From positions 1 to 28,858 of the forward strand of contig DATBED010000062.1 of assembly GCA_036276195.1 (NCBI GenBank): a stretch of DNA of 28,858 bases, in the 5' to 3' direction. This document shows, piece after piece, positions 15,096 to 21,856 of the stretch. The translations under genes were made by a program, and so were the position numbers. Numbering within the stretch: position 1 is the stretch's first letter; each line of letters starts with the position of its first letter. Under the pieces are notes generated by a model. The model saw only the letters and a program-made list of their open reading frames with translations. It searched no databases and had not been told where the DNA came from. Source of the stretch: DATBED01 sp036276195. GTDB taxonomy: Bacteria > Patescibacteriota > Saccharimonadia > Saccharimonadales > UBA4665.

Positions 15096-15488
15096 ATGCA
15101 GAACCCTAATACTAATCAAAGCCTGAGCTATCAGTTATGGCGCCTTAATACAGTCTGGCAGAATACTTTACGTAAGCGGCTATCTAAATTTGAGCTTACA
15201 TATGCAGAGTATGTTGTTATGAGTGTAATAGTTATGGATATTAAAAATATACCAGATATAAAACGAAGGGCTCTCAAGCAAAAGTGTGTGCCAGATTTGT
15301 TAAACCTTAACAAAAAGCTAGTATCTAAAACTATACGATCACTTCGTGATAAAGGGTTAATCTATAGGGTCGAAGACATGTTTGATACCAGGGGCTTTAT
15401 AGTCTTTCCTACAGCTAAAGGCAAGCGTACCTTCACGGAAGCATCTAAAGTTGTAACCGAATTTGATAAAATGCAAAGCAAGCCTTGA
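15096..15488 (+). CDS. MarR-like winged-helix regulator (second)
   Basis: 130 residues from ATG 15096. Open frame extends upstream to TTG 15042, but a -10 at 15033-15038 predicts transcription from about 15045, so 15042 is unlikely; ATG 15075, inside the palindrome, is the alternative. MarR-like layout: N-terminal helix SYQLWRLNTVWQNTLRKRL, LTYAEYVVMSVI, recognition helix LNKKLVSKTIRSLRDKGLIYRV and wing DTRGFIVFPTAKG, then helix TEASKVVTEFDKM. The insert IKNIPDIKRRALKQKCVPDLL before the recognition helix is unusual. More A/T-rich than the neighbouring GH37 gene. Probably binds the palindrome in its own leader. Confidence 0.75.
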   Translation: MQNPNTNQSLSYQLWRLNTVWQNTLRKRLSKFELTYAEYVVMSVIVMDIKNIPDIKRRALKQKCVPDLLNLNKKLVSKTIRSLRDKGLIYRVEDMFDTRGFIVFPTAKGKRTFTEASKVVTEFDKMQSKP

Positions 15489-15629
15489 ATTGTAGAGGGT
15501 AATTAGCATAGCTGTCTGCGTATTCAAATGGGGTATAAAGTTCATTGCTAACTTCGGTTAATTATATCTGTCGAACATTGTACATGAGGTGATAGAATAA
15601 GGATAAGTTTAACAAAATAGGGTAAAACC
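15489..15629 (+). other. Gap upstream of the Spo0M-like gene
   Basis: 141 A/T-rich bases. TAGAAT at 15593-15598 and TATAAA at 15534-15539 are possible -10 boxes without good -35 partners. No palindrome, RNA gene or small frame worth calling. Confidence 0.35.
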
Positions 15630-16142
15630 ATGGGCTTTTTCGGCAAATTAGAACAAAACTTGAAACACGGTGGCGTTAAAGTCACTATACAGGCTGCCCA
15701 AAGCATGTCACGACAGGATCGGACGTTGCCTGTTACTGCCACCATAAGCAATAGTCCGGAAGCGGCACACACTATTAAACATGTAACAGCCGAAGTCCAG
15801 GCCACAGAAAATGCTAGTGGTATGAGTATGGCATTAAACAACGCCGTACAATTACGAAACACTACTAACGATAGTGAGATGTACAGTATGCAGACTATTA
15901 CCATTGCCCGAGCCAGTAATGCCGAAATGTTCATGCTTCAGCCAAATGAGAGCAAAACCATCACCCTCGATATTGTTGTCAACAACGGTGAGTCAAATCC
16001 AACTGACGGCATTATGGGTCACCTTGCAAGCATTACGAACAAAGTGAACCAAAATGGTTATAAATACGAGATACACGTCAGTATCGAAGTTGAAGATATC
16101 ACACTCGATCCACAGGCCCACCAAACCCTACAAATCTTATAA
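15630..16142 (+). CDS. Spo0M/arrestin-like beta protein (tentative)
   Basis: 170 residues, no signal peptide, predicted all-beta. Starts MGFFGKLEQNLKHGGVKVTIQ and contains HTIKHVTAEVQATE and MQTITIARASNAEMFMLQPNESKTITLDI. The order of a short N-terminal helix with G-x-KV, a paired beta region and a QPGE-like turn (LQPNESKTI) resembles bacterial Spo0M proteins, which have an arrestin-like fold. The similarity is by eye and modest. No catalytic motif. Neighbours are a MarR-like regulator and an attenuator-controlled gene, in a stretch that looks accessory. Confidence 0.5.
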   Translation: MGFFGKLEQNLKHGGVKVTIQAAQSMSRQDRTLPVTATISNSPEAAHTIKHVTAEVQATENASGMSMALNNAVQLRNTTNDSEMYSMQTITIARASNAEMFMLQPNESKTITLDIVVNNGESNPTDGIMGHLASITNKVNQNGYKYEIHVSIEVEDITLDPQAHQTLQIL

Positions 16143-16157
16143 GTAATTAAGTTGCTA

Positions 16158-16174
16158 AAGTTCGAAAGTCGAAC
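16158..16174 (+). repeat. Short inverted repeat AGTTCGA/TCGAACT
   Basis: Seven-base perfect arms with a three-base centre, just upstream of the leader-peptide promoter. Could be an operator or part of a weak terminator for the preceding gene. Confidence 0.35.
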
Positions 16175-16189
16175 TCAATGTCCTGCCAT

Positions 16190-16217
16190 TTGCAAACCTG
16201 GCATTTTTAGGTATAGT
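16190..16217 (+). promoter_or_regulatory. Promoter of the leader peptide/attenuator transcript
   Basis: TTGCAA (16190-16195), a 16-base spacer, TATAGT (16212-16217), then exactly six bases to the ATG at 16224. The leader peptide would be translated from a leaderless transcript. Confidence 0.65.
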
Positions 16218-16223
16218 AAAACT

Positions 16224-16295
16224 ATGGTAAAGAGGTCTGAGAGCTTTGGAATAATTATGCCTATGTGCATGCTACGCCCTAGGCCGACTTCGTAA
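16224..16295 (+). CDS. Leader peptide, 23 residues, of a transcription attenuator
   Basis: Short frame starting MVKRSES and ending MPMCMLRPRPTS, stop TAA 16293-16295. Its ATG sits at the predicted +1. Codons 18-22 (CGC CCT AGG CCG ACT) form the 5' arm of a helix that can pair with the terminator region downstream, so ribosome position would decide which hairpin forms. This layout is that of attenuators in front of amino-acid operons or antibiotic-inducible genes. No run of a single amino acid is present; three Met and a Cys occur within five codons, then Arg-Pro-Arg-Pro. No match to a named leader is claimed. Confidence 0.65.
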   Translation: MVKRSESFGIIMPMCMLRPRPTS

Positions 16296-16330
16296 TGTTT
16301 ACAAATCAAGCACATTAACCGGCCTAGGGC
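16276..16330 (+). promoter_or_regulatory. Antiterminator helix
   Basis: GCCCTAGGCCG (16276-16286) is perfectly complementary to CGGCCTAGGGC (16320-16330), 11 bp. This helix uses both arms of the terminator stem (16317-16335) and therefore excludes it. Confidence 0.65.
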
Positions 16331-16339
16331 CGGTTTTTT
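16317..16339 (+). terminator. Intrinsic terminator in the attenuator leader
   Basis: AACCGGCC, loop TAG, GGCCGGTT and six T in total. A strong hairpin placed between a promoter and the gene it serves (ATG 16371), hence conditional. Confidence 0.78.
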
Positions 16340-16370
16340 CATAACAGAATAATGCGAGGAGGTAACAGTC

Positions 16371-16853
16371 ATGATAGCCAATGTATTAGATAGACCACCA
16401 AGCAGATACATTCAAAGATCACCTGGCTTTACAAGACAGGATGTAGACTTTAGTAAGTTGAAAGTAGGAATTGTTTTGCCGGGAGGCGGCATACACAAAG
16501 ACTATTTATGGGGCGTACTTGATGGTTTTGTGGAAGGACTACAAGGATCGGTGCGAGTCTTTAATATTGAGGAAATAGGCGTTACCGGACTAACTAAAGT
16601 GTTGGAGTGGCCAGACCGTTCTATACGTCTAGGTAGGCCTAACCAGCTAAATGCCCAAGAAGATACGGCGGCTAGAATAATAGAAGGGCATTTAGGTATT
16701 AGCCGAGCCCTAGTACAGGTATTTGAGCCCCTCGTACGCGAGATCAATAATGAGTCAACCGGCACACATTCGCCATTGGTACCAAGCGGTGATCGTACTG
16801 TCTTTGGTTATCTGCCAGGCCAGAACGTTCCTAAAGCGTTTTTGGCTAATTAA
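16371..16853 (+). CDS. Unknown protein controlled by the leader-peptide attenuator
   Basis: 160 residues; I do not recognise the family. After a polar N-terminus comes LKVGIVLPGGGIHKDYLWGVLDGFVEGL, a beta strand with a glycine-rich turn that could hold a nucleotide or phosphate, then VFNIEEIGVTGL, IIEGHLGISRALVQVFEPLVREI and VPSGDRTVFGYLPGQNVP. No membrane segment or signal peptide. A strong Shine-Dalgarno (AGGAGG, about 16356-16361) precedes the ATG, contrasting with the leaderless starts around it: the gene depends on read-through of the upstream terminator. Its stop is 23 bases from metG. Its regulation suggests a stress- or translation-inhibitor-induced role, but that is inference only. 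Confidence 0.75.
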   Translation: MIANVLDRPPSRYIQRSPGFTRQDVDFSKLKVGIVLPGGGIHKDYLWGVLDGFVEGLQGSVRVFNIEEIGVTGLTKVLEWPDRSIRLGRPNQLNAQEDTAARIIEGHLGISRALVQVFEPLVREINNESTGTHSPLVPSGDRTVFGYLPGQNVPKAFLAN

Positions 16854-16876
16854 TCTTTCCCAGGTAATCTATAAGT

Positions 16877-18328
16877 ATGGCTAAATTTTACGTTACGACC
16901 TCTATTCCCTATGTCAATGGCGATCCGCATATCGGTTTTGCCATGGAACTGCTTTATGCCGATGTGCTAGCGCGGCATGCTCGGCAAAAGGGAGACGACG
17001 TTATCTTCAGCAGCGGCACTGATGAGCACGGTGGCAAGGTGGCCGAAAAAGCGGCCGAATTAAAGCTAGAGCCAAAAACCTATACCGACCAAATCAGCAA
17101 ACGTTTCGAGGAACTCGGGGAATTGTTGGATGTTAGTAATAATCGCTTTATCCGTACTACCGATCCCGGTCACGAAGAACGTGCCCAGTTCATCTGGAAG
17201 AAGCTGTCTAAAGATATCTATAAAGGTAAGTACATCGGCTGGTATTGTACGGGCGATGAAGCCTTTTTTACAGAAACCGAAGTTAAGGCCAATCACGGTG
17301 TCTGCCCAGTTCATAACCGGCCGTACGAAAAGGTCGAGGAAGAGAATTACTTCTTTAAACTAAGCTCTTACGGCGATGCTATTGCCGAAGCTATTAACAA
17401 AGAACGGTTCAAAATTGTGCCAATTTCTCGGCGCAATGAGATTTTGGCGGTGATTAAAGACGGGCTGGAAGACATCAGTGTTTCGCGGCCCAAAGATAAG
17501 ATTGGCTGGGGCATTCCGGTGCCCGGTGATTCGTCGCAGGTAATTTACGTTTGGTTTGAGGCGCTGATGAACTACATTACGGTGCTGGGCTACCCCGAGC
17601 ATGAAGACTTCAAGAAATTCTGGCCGGCCGATGTGCAAATTATCGGCAAGGATATCATTCGCTTTCACGCCGCTATCTGGCCGGCCATGCTGATGAGCAT
17701 GGGCGTGGCCTTGCCTAAGCAGCTCTACGTACACGGTTTTATCACTGTAGAAGGCAAGAAAATGAGCAAGTCAATTGGTAACGTGGTAGCGCCGGCCGAC
17801 ATTGTCAAAAAGTATGGCGTAGACGCCTTTCGCTATTATTTTTTGCGTCACATCCCTAGTTATGAAGACGGTGATTTCAGCTGGCAGCGGTTAGAGGCGG
17901 CCTATAATAATGAACTGGCCAACGAACTCGGCAACGCCGTGCAGCGCACCGTGGTTATGGTGCAAAAATACCAGAATGGAATGGTGGGCGTTACGCCATC
18001 GGCCGAGCACGACATCACTCCTTACGAAGAAGCCTTGGCTCAGTGTCGCTTCGACCGGGCACTTGATGACGTATGGGAGCAAGTCCGCGGCCTCAACCAA
18101 TATATTGACGAGGAAAAACCGTGGGAAATTGCCAAACTCGGCGACGAAGACCACCTGCGTGAAGTGCTGGCCTACCAGGTAAGCTCGTTAACTAATATAG
18201 CCACATTGCTCGAGCCCTTCCTGCCCGAAACAGCCACCAAAATTAAAGCCATTTTTGCTGACGGCTCCGTCAACCCACTTGGCGAAACCCTCTTCCCCAA
18301 GCACGAATCTGCCGCCTCAAAAGATTAA
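16877..18328 (+). CDS. metG: Methionyl-tRNA synthetase
   Basis: Charges initiator and elongator tRNA-Met. Class I signature PYVNGDPHIGFA (HIGH region, residues 10-21) and KKMSKSIGN (KMSKS loop). The connective-peptide region reads GWYCTGDEAFFTETEV...GVCPVHNRPYEKVEEENYFFKL, with too few Cys for the double zinc knuckle of the E. coli enzyme, as in other short bacterial MetRS. 483 residues: catalytic core plus helical anticodon domain, with no C-terminal tRNA-binding or dimerisation domain. TATAAG at 16870-16875 lies next to the ATG but is a poor -10; read-through from the gene upstream is possible. Confidence 0.96.
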   Translation: MAKFYVTTSIPYVNGDPHIGFAMELLYADVLARHARQKGDDVIFSSGTDEHGGKVAEKAAELKLEPKTYTDQISKRFEELGELLDVSNNRFIRTTDPGHEERAQFIWKKLSKDIYKGKYIGWYCTGDEAFFTETEVKANHGVCPVHNRPYEKVEEENYFFKLSSYGDAIAEAINKERFKIVPISRRNEILAVIKDGLEDISVSRPKDKIGWGIPVPGDSSQVIYVWFEALMNYITVLGYPEHEDFKKFWPADVQIIGKDIIRFHAAIWPAMLMSMGVALPKQLYVHGFITVEGKKMSKSIGNVVAPADIVKKYGVDAFRYYFLRHIPSYEDGDFSWQRLEAAYNNELANELGNAVQRTVVMVQKYQNGMVGVTPSAEHDITPYEEALAQCRFDRALDDVWEQVRGLNQYIDEEKPWEIAKLGDEDHLREVLAYQVSSLTNIATLLEPFLPETATKIKAIFADGSVNPLGETLFPKHESAASKD

Positions 18329-18345
18329 ATTTTTATTAAATACAA

Positions 18346-18375
18346 TAGACAGAACTTTGGACCTGTGCCTACAAT
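18346..18375 (+). promoter_or_regulatory. Promoter of the small ORF/tatD unit, predicted leaderless
   Basis: TAGACA (18346-18351), an 18-base spacer, TACAAT (18370-18375), then exactly six bases to the ATG of the 35-codon frame at 18382. Confidence 0.6.
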
Positions 18376-18381
18376 GTGTAC

Positions 18382-18489
18382 ATGACCGTAGACGAAACCA
18401 AGTTGCAAGCTATCTTAAAAAATGGATTGACGAGCTGGCTGATCACACCGGTGCGCAATTATCGCCGCCGTGATGCAAGAGCTGGTTGA
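18382..18489 (+). CDS. Small ORF of 35 codons overlapping the tatD start
   Basis: Reads MTVDETKLQAILKNGL...RNYRRRDARAG; acidic/hydrophobic first half, strongly basic end. No family recognised. The reason to call it is position: its ATG lies exactly at the predicted transcription start, and its TGA lies 17 bases inside tatD, so ribosomes finishing it would be beside the tatD ATG (18473). It may be a leader cistron that feeds ribosomes to tatD, which has no Shine-Dalgarno, or a real small protein. Confidence 0.5.
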   Translation: MTVDETKLQAILKNGLTSWLITPVRNYRRRDARAG

Positions 18490-19288
18490 TACTCATTGTC
18501 ACATCCAGTCAATCGGCTCGGCTAAAGGCGAGCGAGTTACCCGTGAAATTTGGGCTAAAGTTCCTGGCCTCACAGCCGATGGAGTGATTGCTACTGCTAG
18601 CGAGCATGGCGTGACCCGCTTGGTATGCGTTGGTTGTGACTTACAAGATAGCCGCTTGGCAATCGACTTCGCCAAAAACCGGCAAAGTTGCTGGGCGACC
18701 ATCGGCATCCACCCGCATGAGGCGAAGCATTTCGCTGGCCAATCTGCCAAACTGCAAGAATTTTCTAAACTAGCCACTCGGCCCAAAGTCGTAGCCGTAG
18801 GTGAATGCGGCTTAGACTATTACTATGAGCACTCCCCCAAGACTACTCAAATCGAGGTGTTGAAATTCCAAATTGAGCTGGCCCAAAAATATAACCTACC
18901 TCTTATTTTTCATGTGCGCGAGGCTCTTGATGACTTTTGGCCGGTTCTTGATAGCTACAAGGGCCTGCGCGGCGTCTTGCATAGCTTCACAGATTCAGCG
19001 GAAAATTTGGCCAAAGCCCTAGACCGCGGGCTCTTTATAGGAGTGAATGGCATCGCCACTTTTGCTAAAAATCCGGCACAACTAGAGGTTTACCGCAGCA
19101 TCCCGCTGAAGAGTTTACTCCTAGAAACCGATGCCCCTTTCTTGACACCAACCCCTTATCGTGGTAGTATAAATGAGCCTAAGAGAGTAGGGGTCGTGGC
19201 TGACTTTTTGGCTAATTTACGGGGTGAAAACCGCGCCGACTTAGCCGAAACTACCACAGCCAACGCCCGCCAGCTCTTCGGCATTTGA
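18473..19288 (+). CDS. tatD: TatD-family metal-dependent DNase/hydrolase
   Basis: TIM-barrel amidohydrolase-fold 3'-5' exonuclease implicated in DNA repair and quality control. Metal ligands visible: DTHCH (residues 6-10), IGIHPHE, GECGLDYYY, FHVREA, LHSF and LLETDAPFLTP with the final Asp. 271 residues, normal length. ATG 18473 chosen over the GTG directly before it. It overlaps the upstream small frame; the next gene begins 11 bases after its TGA. Confidence 0.94.
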   Translation: MQELVDTHCHIQSIGSAKGERVTREIWAKVPGLTADGVIATASEHGVTRLVCVGCDLQDSRLAIDFAKNRQSCWATIGIHPHEAKHFAGQSAKLQEFSKLATRPKVVAVGECGLDYYYEHSPKTTQIEVLKFQIELAQKYNLPLIFHVREALDDFWPVLDSYKGLRGVLHSFTDSAENLAKALDRGLFIGVNGIATFAKNPAQLEVYRSIPLKSLLLETDAPFLTPTPYRGSINEPKRVGVVADFLANLRGENRADLAETTTANARQLFGI

Positions 19289-19299
19289 GAGAATTAACT

Positions 19300-19653
19300 A
19301 TGTCAGACAAAACCTCACCATTACGAGTAGAATATAGCCGTGACCCTGAGGGGGGCCGTATGGCTATATCTATACGTGAAAACGTTGTGGTGCGAGCTCT
19401 TTATGAAGTAGATAATGGCATCCAACCGAACCTTGCCTTAGACGATAGTTCCCCCACTAGCAATAACACTACAGCCACCCATGCGCACTTTGAAATGCCA
19501 CCCGGCCTCATCCAAACTATTAATACGTCAGTTCCTAGTGCAGCAGCTACGTCGTCACTAGAAGTTAAGCAGCCGGCCAGTGAAGCTGATGAGCAGCAAG
19601 CCAGAATCGTTAAAGCTCAAGCTGCCGCTGAAGAGGCCCGTCAAAATGCTTAA
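19300..19653 (+). CDS. Hypothetical protein with Ala/Gln-rich C-terminus
   Basis: 117 residues from ATG 19300 (a TTG at 19285 overlapping the tatD stop is less likely). N-terminal part PLRVEYSRDPEGGRMAISIRENVVVRALYEVD may form a small beta sheet; middle is low-complexity (SSPTSNNTTATHAHF); the end ADEQQARIVKAQAAAEEARQNA is a likely helix or coiled coil. No family recognised. Overlaps the next gene by eight bases (ATGCTTAA), so the two are co-translated. Confidence 0.7.
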   Translation: MSDKTSPLRVEYSRDPEGGRMAISIRENVVVRALYEVDNGIQPNLALDDSSPTSNNTTATHAHFEMPPGLIQTINTSVPSAAATSSLEVKQPASEADEQQARIVKAQAAAEEARQNA

Positions 19654-20014
19654 CTTTTTGCCGAAAATTTTCCCGAGGAATGATCAGACCAGACTGAAAG
19701 ATTTTGAAGACGCTTTAATTCGAGGTGAGGCTAAAATTGGTGGCCAGCTTTTTGGCCCGGTGCCTAAAGGGCATCGGCGAGAGTTTTTCTGTCTTGATGA
19801 ACATACTTGGATTTGGCATGAGGAATGGTCCGAGCAAGGTCATCAACAGATCGTTACTACGCGTTACGTAATTCGACCTTCCGGAGTCATAAAAACCCAA
19901 GACGGTCAGACATACAAAATGCTTTCAACGACTGAAGCCAGGAATCTTCAAAAGGCGGCTCATCTTTATTACGATCGGGTGCATGCTGCCTATCAGCACA
20001 TGTTGACTGCCTAG
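19646..20014 (+). CDS. Hypothetical protein, Trp/His-rich core
   Basis: 122 residues from ATG 19646. The longer frame from 19580 would run through the preceding gene; the eight-base stop-start overlap supports the internal ATG. Notable core: EAKIGGQLFGPVPKGHRREFFCLDEHTWIWHEEW, then TTRYVIRPSGVIKTQDGQTYKMLSTTEARNL and a helical end AAHLYYDRVHAAYQHML. It looks like a compact alpha/beta domain but I do not recognise it. Ends 12 bases before the cysteine desulfurase gene. Confidence 0.75.
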   Translation: MLNFLPKIFPRNDQTRLKDFEDALIRGEAKIGGQLFGPVPKGHRREFFCLDEHTWIWHEEWSEQGHQQIVTTRYVIRPSGVIKTQDGQTYKMLSTTEARNLQKAAHLYYDRVHAAYQHMLTA

Positions 20015-20020
20015 TATACT
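20015..20020 (+). promoter_or_regulatory. -10 box of the cysteine desulfurase gene, predicted leaderless
   Basis: TATACT followed by exactly six bases and the ATG at 20027. It overlaps the stop of the preceding gene. No -35 at proper spacing. Confidence 0.5.
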
Positions 20021-20026
20021 GAACTG

Positions 20027-21157
20027 ATGGCTCGACAGTTAATTTATATGGATTATGCGGCGGCTACGCCGCTCGATGAGCAGGTGCTGGCGGCCATGCA
20101 GCCGTTTTGGAGCGAGCAGTTTTATAATCCCTCGGCATCGTACGAGGCGGCGCGAGCTGTACGACAAGCTTTAGCAGAAGCCCGGGGTAAGGTGGCGCAT
20201 TGGCTGGGCGCCAAGCCAAGCGAAATTATCTTTACGGCCGGCGGCACCGAAGCTAATAACTTGGCTATCCACGGTGTTATGCAGCGGTTTCCTAAAAGTA
20301 ATATCGTGGTCAGTGGTATGGAGCACGAGTCAGTTTTGGAGCCGGCGCGGCAGTATGATTGCCGCGAAGTAAAACTGCAAACGGATGGACGAATTGACTT
20401 GGAGGACCTTCGCCGGCAAATTGATAACAAAACCGTGTTGGTCAGCCTAATGTACGCCAACAATGAGGTTGGCACTGTTCAGCCCCTTCGTGAGATTGCC
20501 AAAATTGTTGAGGAAAAACGGCGCGGCAGGGCAGACTTGCCGCTGTATTTTCATACCGATGCCGCTCAGGCTGCTAATTATCTGGATTTACATGTGGCGC
20601 GGCTGGGCGTCGATCTGATGACCCTAAACGGGGGAAAGATTTATGGGCCGAAGCAGTCTGGTGCCTTGTATGTTAGGGCTGGAATCCAACTAAGTCCGCT
20701 TATACAAGGTGGCGGCCAAGAGCGAGGGCTGCGTTCCGGTACCGAAAATGTGGCCGCTGCAGTTGGCATGGCCATGGCACTAGACGTGGCCCAATCCGTG
20801 CGCCATGAAGAAGCAAGTAGGTTGCAAAAACTGCAGCAAGCATTCCTAGATTTGGTTGAAAAAGAGTTGCCACAATCTAAGGTCAACGGCTCGCTGAAGT
20901 ATCGCTTACCGAACAATATGCACTTAACTATTCCAGACAAAGACAACGAGCGTTTGCTGATTGAGCTTGAGGAGGCCGGAGTGCTGGCTGCCGCTGGCTC
21001 GGCTTGCAGTGCCAGCAGTGAAGAGCCATCACACGTGCTAAAGGCACTGGGGCTTAGCGATGATGATGCCCGCGCCAGCCTGCGCTTCACCATGGGCCGC
21101 GGCTCAGACGAGGCAGCAGTCAAACGCACGGTCAAGGCGCTCAAAAGTGTGGCTTGA
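20027..21157 (+). CDS. Cysteine desulfurase (NifS/IscS family)
   Basis: PLP-dependent enzyme that removes sulfur from cysteine as an enzyme-bound persulfide. MDYAAATPLD at the N-terminus, TAGGTEANNLAIHG for the cofactor phosphate, HTDAAQ, the PLP-lysine region LNGGKIYGPKQSGALYVR (GGK replaces the usual SxHK) and the sulfur-carrying Cys in GSACSASSEEPSHVL. 376 residues, usual size. No IscU gene follows; mnmA lies two genes downstream, so a main role may be sulfur supply for tRNA thiolation, with Fe-S assembly possible. IscS versus NifS naming is not decided. Confidence 0.95.
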   Translation: MARQLIYMDYAAATPLDEQVLAAMQPFWSEQFYNPSASYEAARAVRQALAEARGKVAHWLGAKPSEIIFTAGGTEANNLAIHGVMQRFPKSNIVVSGMEHESVLEPARQYDCREVKLQTDGRIDLEDLRRQIDNKTVLVSLMYANNEVGTVQPLREIAKIVEEKRRGRADLPLYFHTDAAQAANYLDLHVARLGVDLMTLNGGKIYGPKQSGALYVRAGIQLSPLIQGGGQERGLRSGTENVAAAVGMAMALDVAQSVRHEEASRLQKLQQAFLDLVEKELPQSKVNGSLKYRLPNNMHLTIPDKDNERLLIELEEAGVLAAAGSACSASSEEPSHVLKALGLSDDDARASLRFTMGRGSDEAAVKRTVKALKSVA

Positions 21158-21172
21158 AAAGTGATTTTAAGT

Positions 21173-21178
21173 TATACT
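21173..21178 (+). promoter_or_regulatory. -10 box upstream of the stalk-like gene pair
   Basis: TATACT, with a leader of about 48 bases before ATG 21233. The leader holds a six-codon frame (ATG 21216, MVGKQT) whose TGA overlaps the next ATG as ATGA, possible translational coupling. Confidence 0.4.
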
Positions 21179-21232
21179 CGCTCTTGAAGCATAAACGTTT
21201 CTGGACATATTCATAATGGTGGGTAAACAAAC

Positions 21233-21856
21233 ATGACAATTTGGTGGCTGGCCTTAATTCTAGCGGCTATTGGCAGCGCCGGAATTGCCTTTATTTGGTT
21301 GGCTGTTCGTATTAATGGTCGTGGTGCCCAGCCAGTTAAAGGTGTCACAGAATCACTCGAAGAAGTAGCCGAGCACGAAGTTGAGGGTATCTTTAATGAT
21401 GACTTTCGTGAGGAATTGCGTAATCGTGGCCGCCTGCATTTTGAAAAGATTATTGGCGAGAACGCCATGTTCTTGCAGCAAGATCTGCGCCTGACAACTT
21501 CGCAGCTCAATGAGTACATGAAGACCGAAATCACGCGCAAGTTGCGAGAAGAGTTCGAAAAGTACGAACAGTCCATTATGGACGCCAAGCAGCTGGCTAT
21601 TGAATCAATCCAAAAGACCAATGTGGCCATTGACGAACAGCGCCAAACGATGGGGCAGCAGCTGCAAAAAGAAGTTGCCGATGAAAAGTTGCGCGTTCTG
21701 GCCAATTTTGAAAAGAATATGACCGACATTATTAACCACTACGTCCTGGAAGCGATTGGTGAACAGATTGATCTGAATGATCAACTGGAATATATTCTAG
21801 GCAATATGCAGGCTAATAAGGCGGCAATTGTAGAGGATATTAAGAATGGCGCCTAA
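21233..21856 (+). CDS. Membrane-anchored coiled-coil protein, ATP synthase subunit b-like
   Basis: 207 residues: one N-terminal membrane helix (WWLALILAAIGSAGIAFIWLAV), then a long charged, helical stretch (about 45-175, for example ITRKLREEFEKYEQSIMDAKQLAIESIQ split over heptads), ending LEYILGNMQANKAAIVEDIKNGA. This is the plan of F-type ATPase subunit b, though about 40 residues longer. The next gene, overlapping by 11 bases, resembles the C-terminal part of subunit delta, its natural partner. No other ATPase subunits lie in the window. It could instead be an unrelated coiled-coil anchor. Similarity is by architecture, not by clear sequence motif. Confidence 0.6.
   Translation: MTIWWLALILAAIGSAGIAFIWLAVRINGRGAQPVKGVTESLEEVAEHEVEGIFNDDFREELRNRGRLHFEKIIGENAMFLQQDLRLTTSQLNEYMKTEITRKLREEFEKYEQSIMDAKQLAIESIQKTNVAIDEQRQTMGQQLQKEVADEKLRVLANFEKNMTDIINHYVLEAIGEQIDLNDQLEYILGNMQANKAAIVEDIKNGA

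Noticed and set aside
16184..16208. TGCCA...TGGCA plus T-run as terminator of the Spo0M-like gene
   Set aside because: The five-bp stem with a ten-base loop is weak and coincides with the -35 of the next promoter; not listed as a feature.
16143..16370. T-box riboswitch upstream of the unknown gene and metG
   Set aside because: No T-box consensus (TGGNACCGCG) or specifier stem was found; the alternative helices instead involve a translated leader frame.
19580..19645. Upstream start for the 122-residue protein
   Set aside because: The extension reads Lys/Leu/Pro-rich frame-shifted sequence of the preceding gene; the eight-base ATGCTTAA overlap marks the real start.
20003..20020. TTGACT as -35 for the cysteine desulfurase promoter
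   Set aside because: It lies only six bases from the -10, far from the required 16-18.
20641..21144. Ser-rich reverse-strand frame inside the cysteine desulfurase gene
   Set aside because: The low-complexity Ser/Leu composition comes from reading the complementary strand of a real gene.
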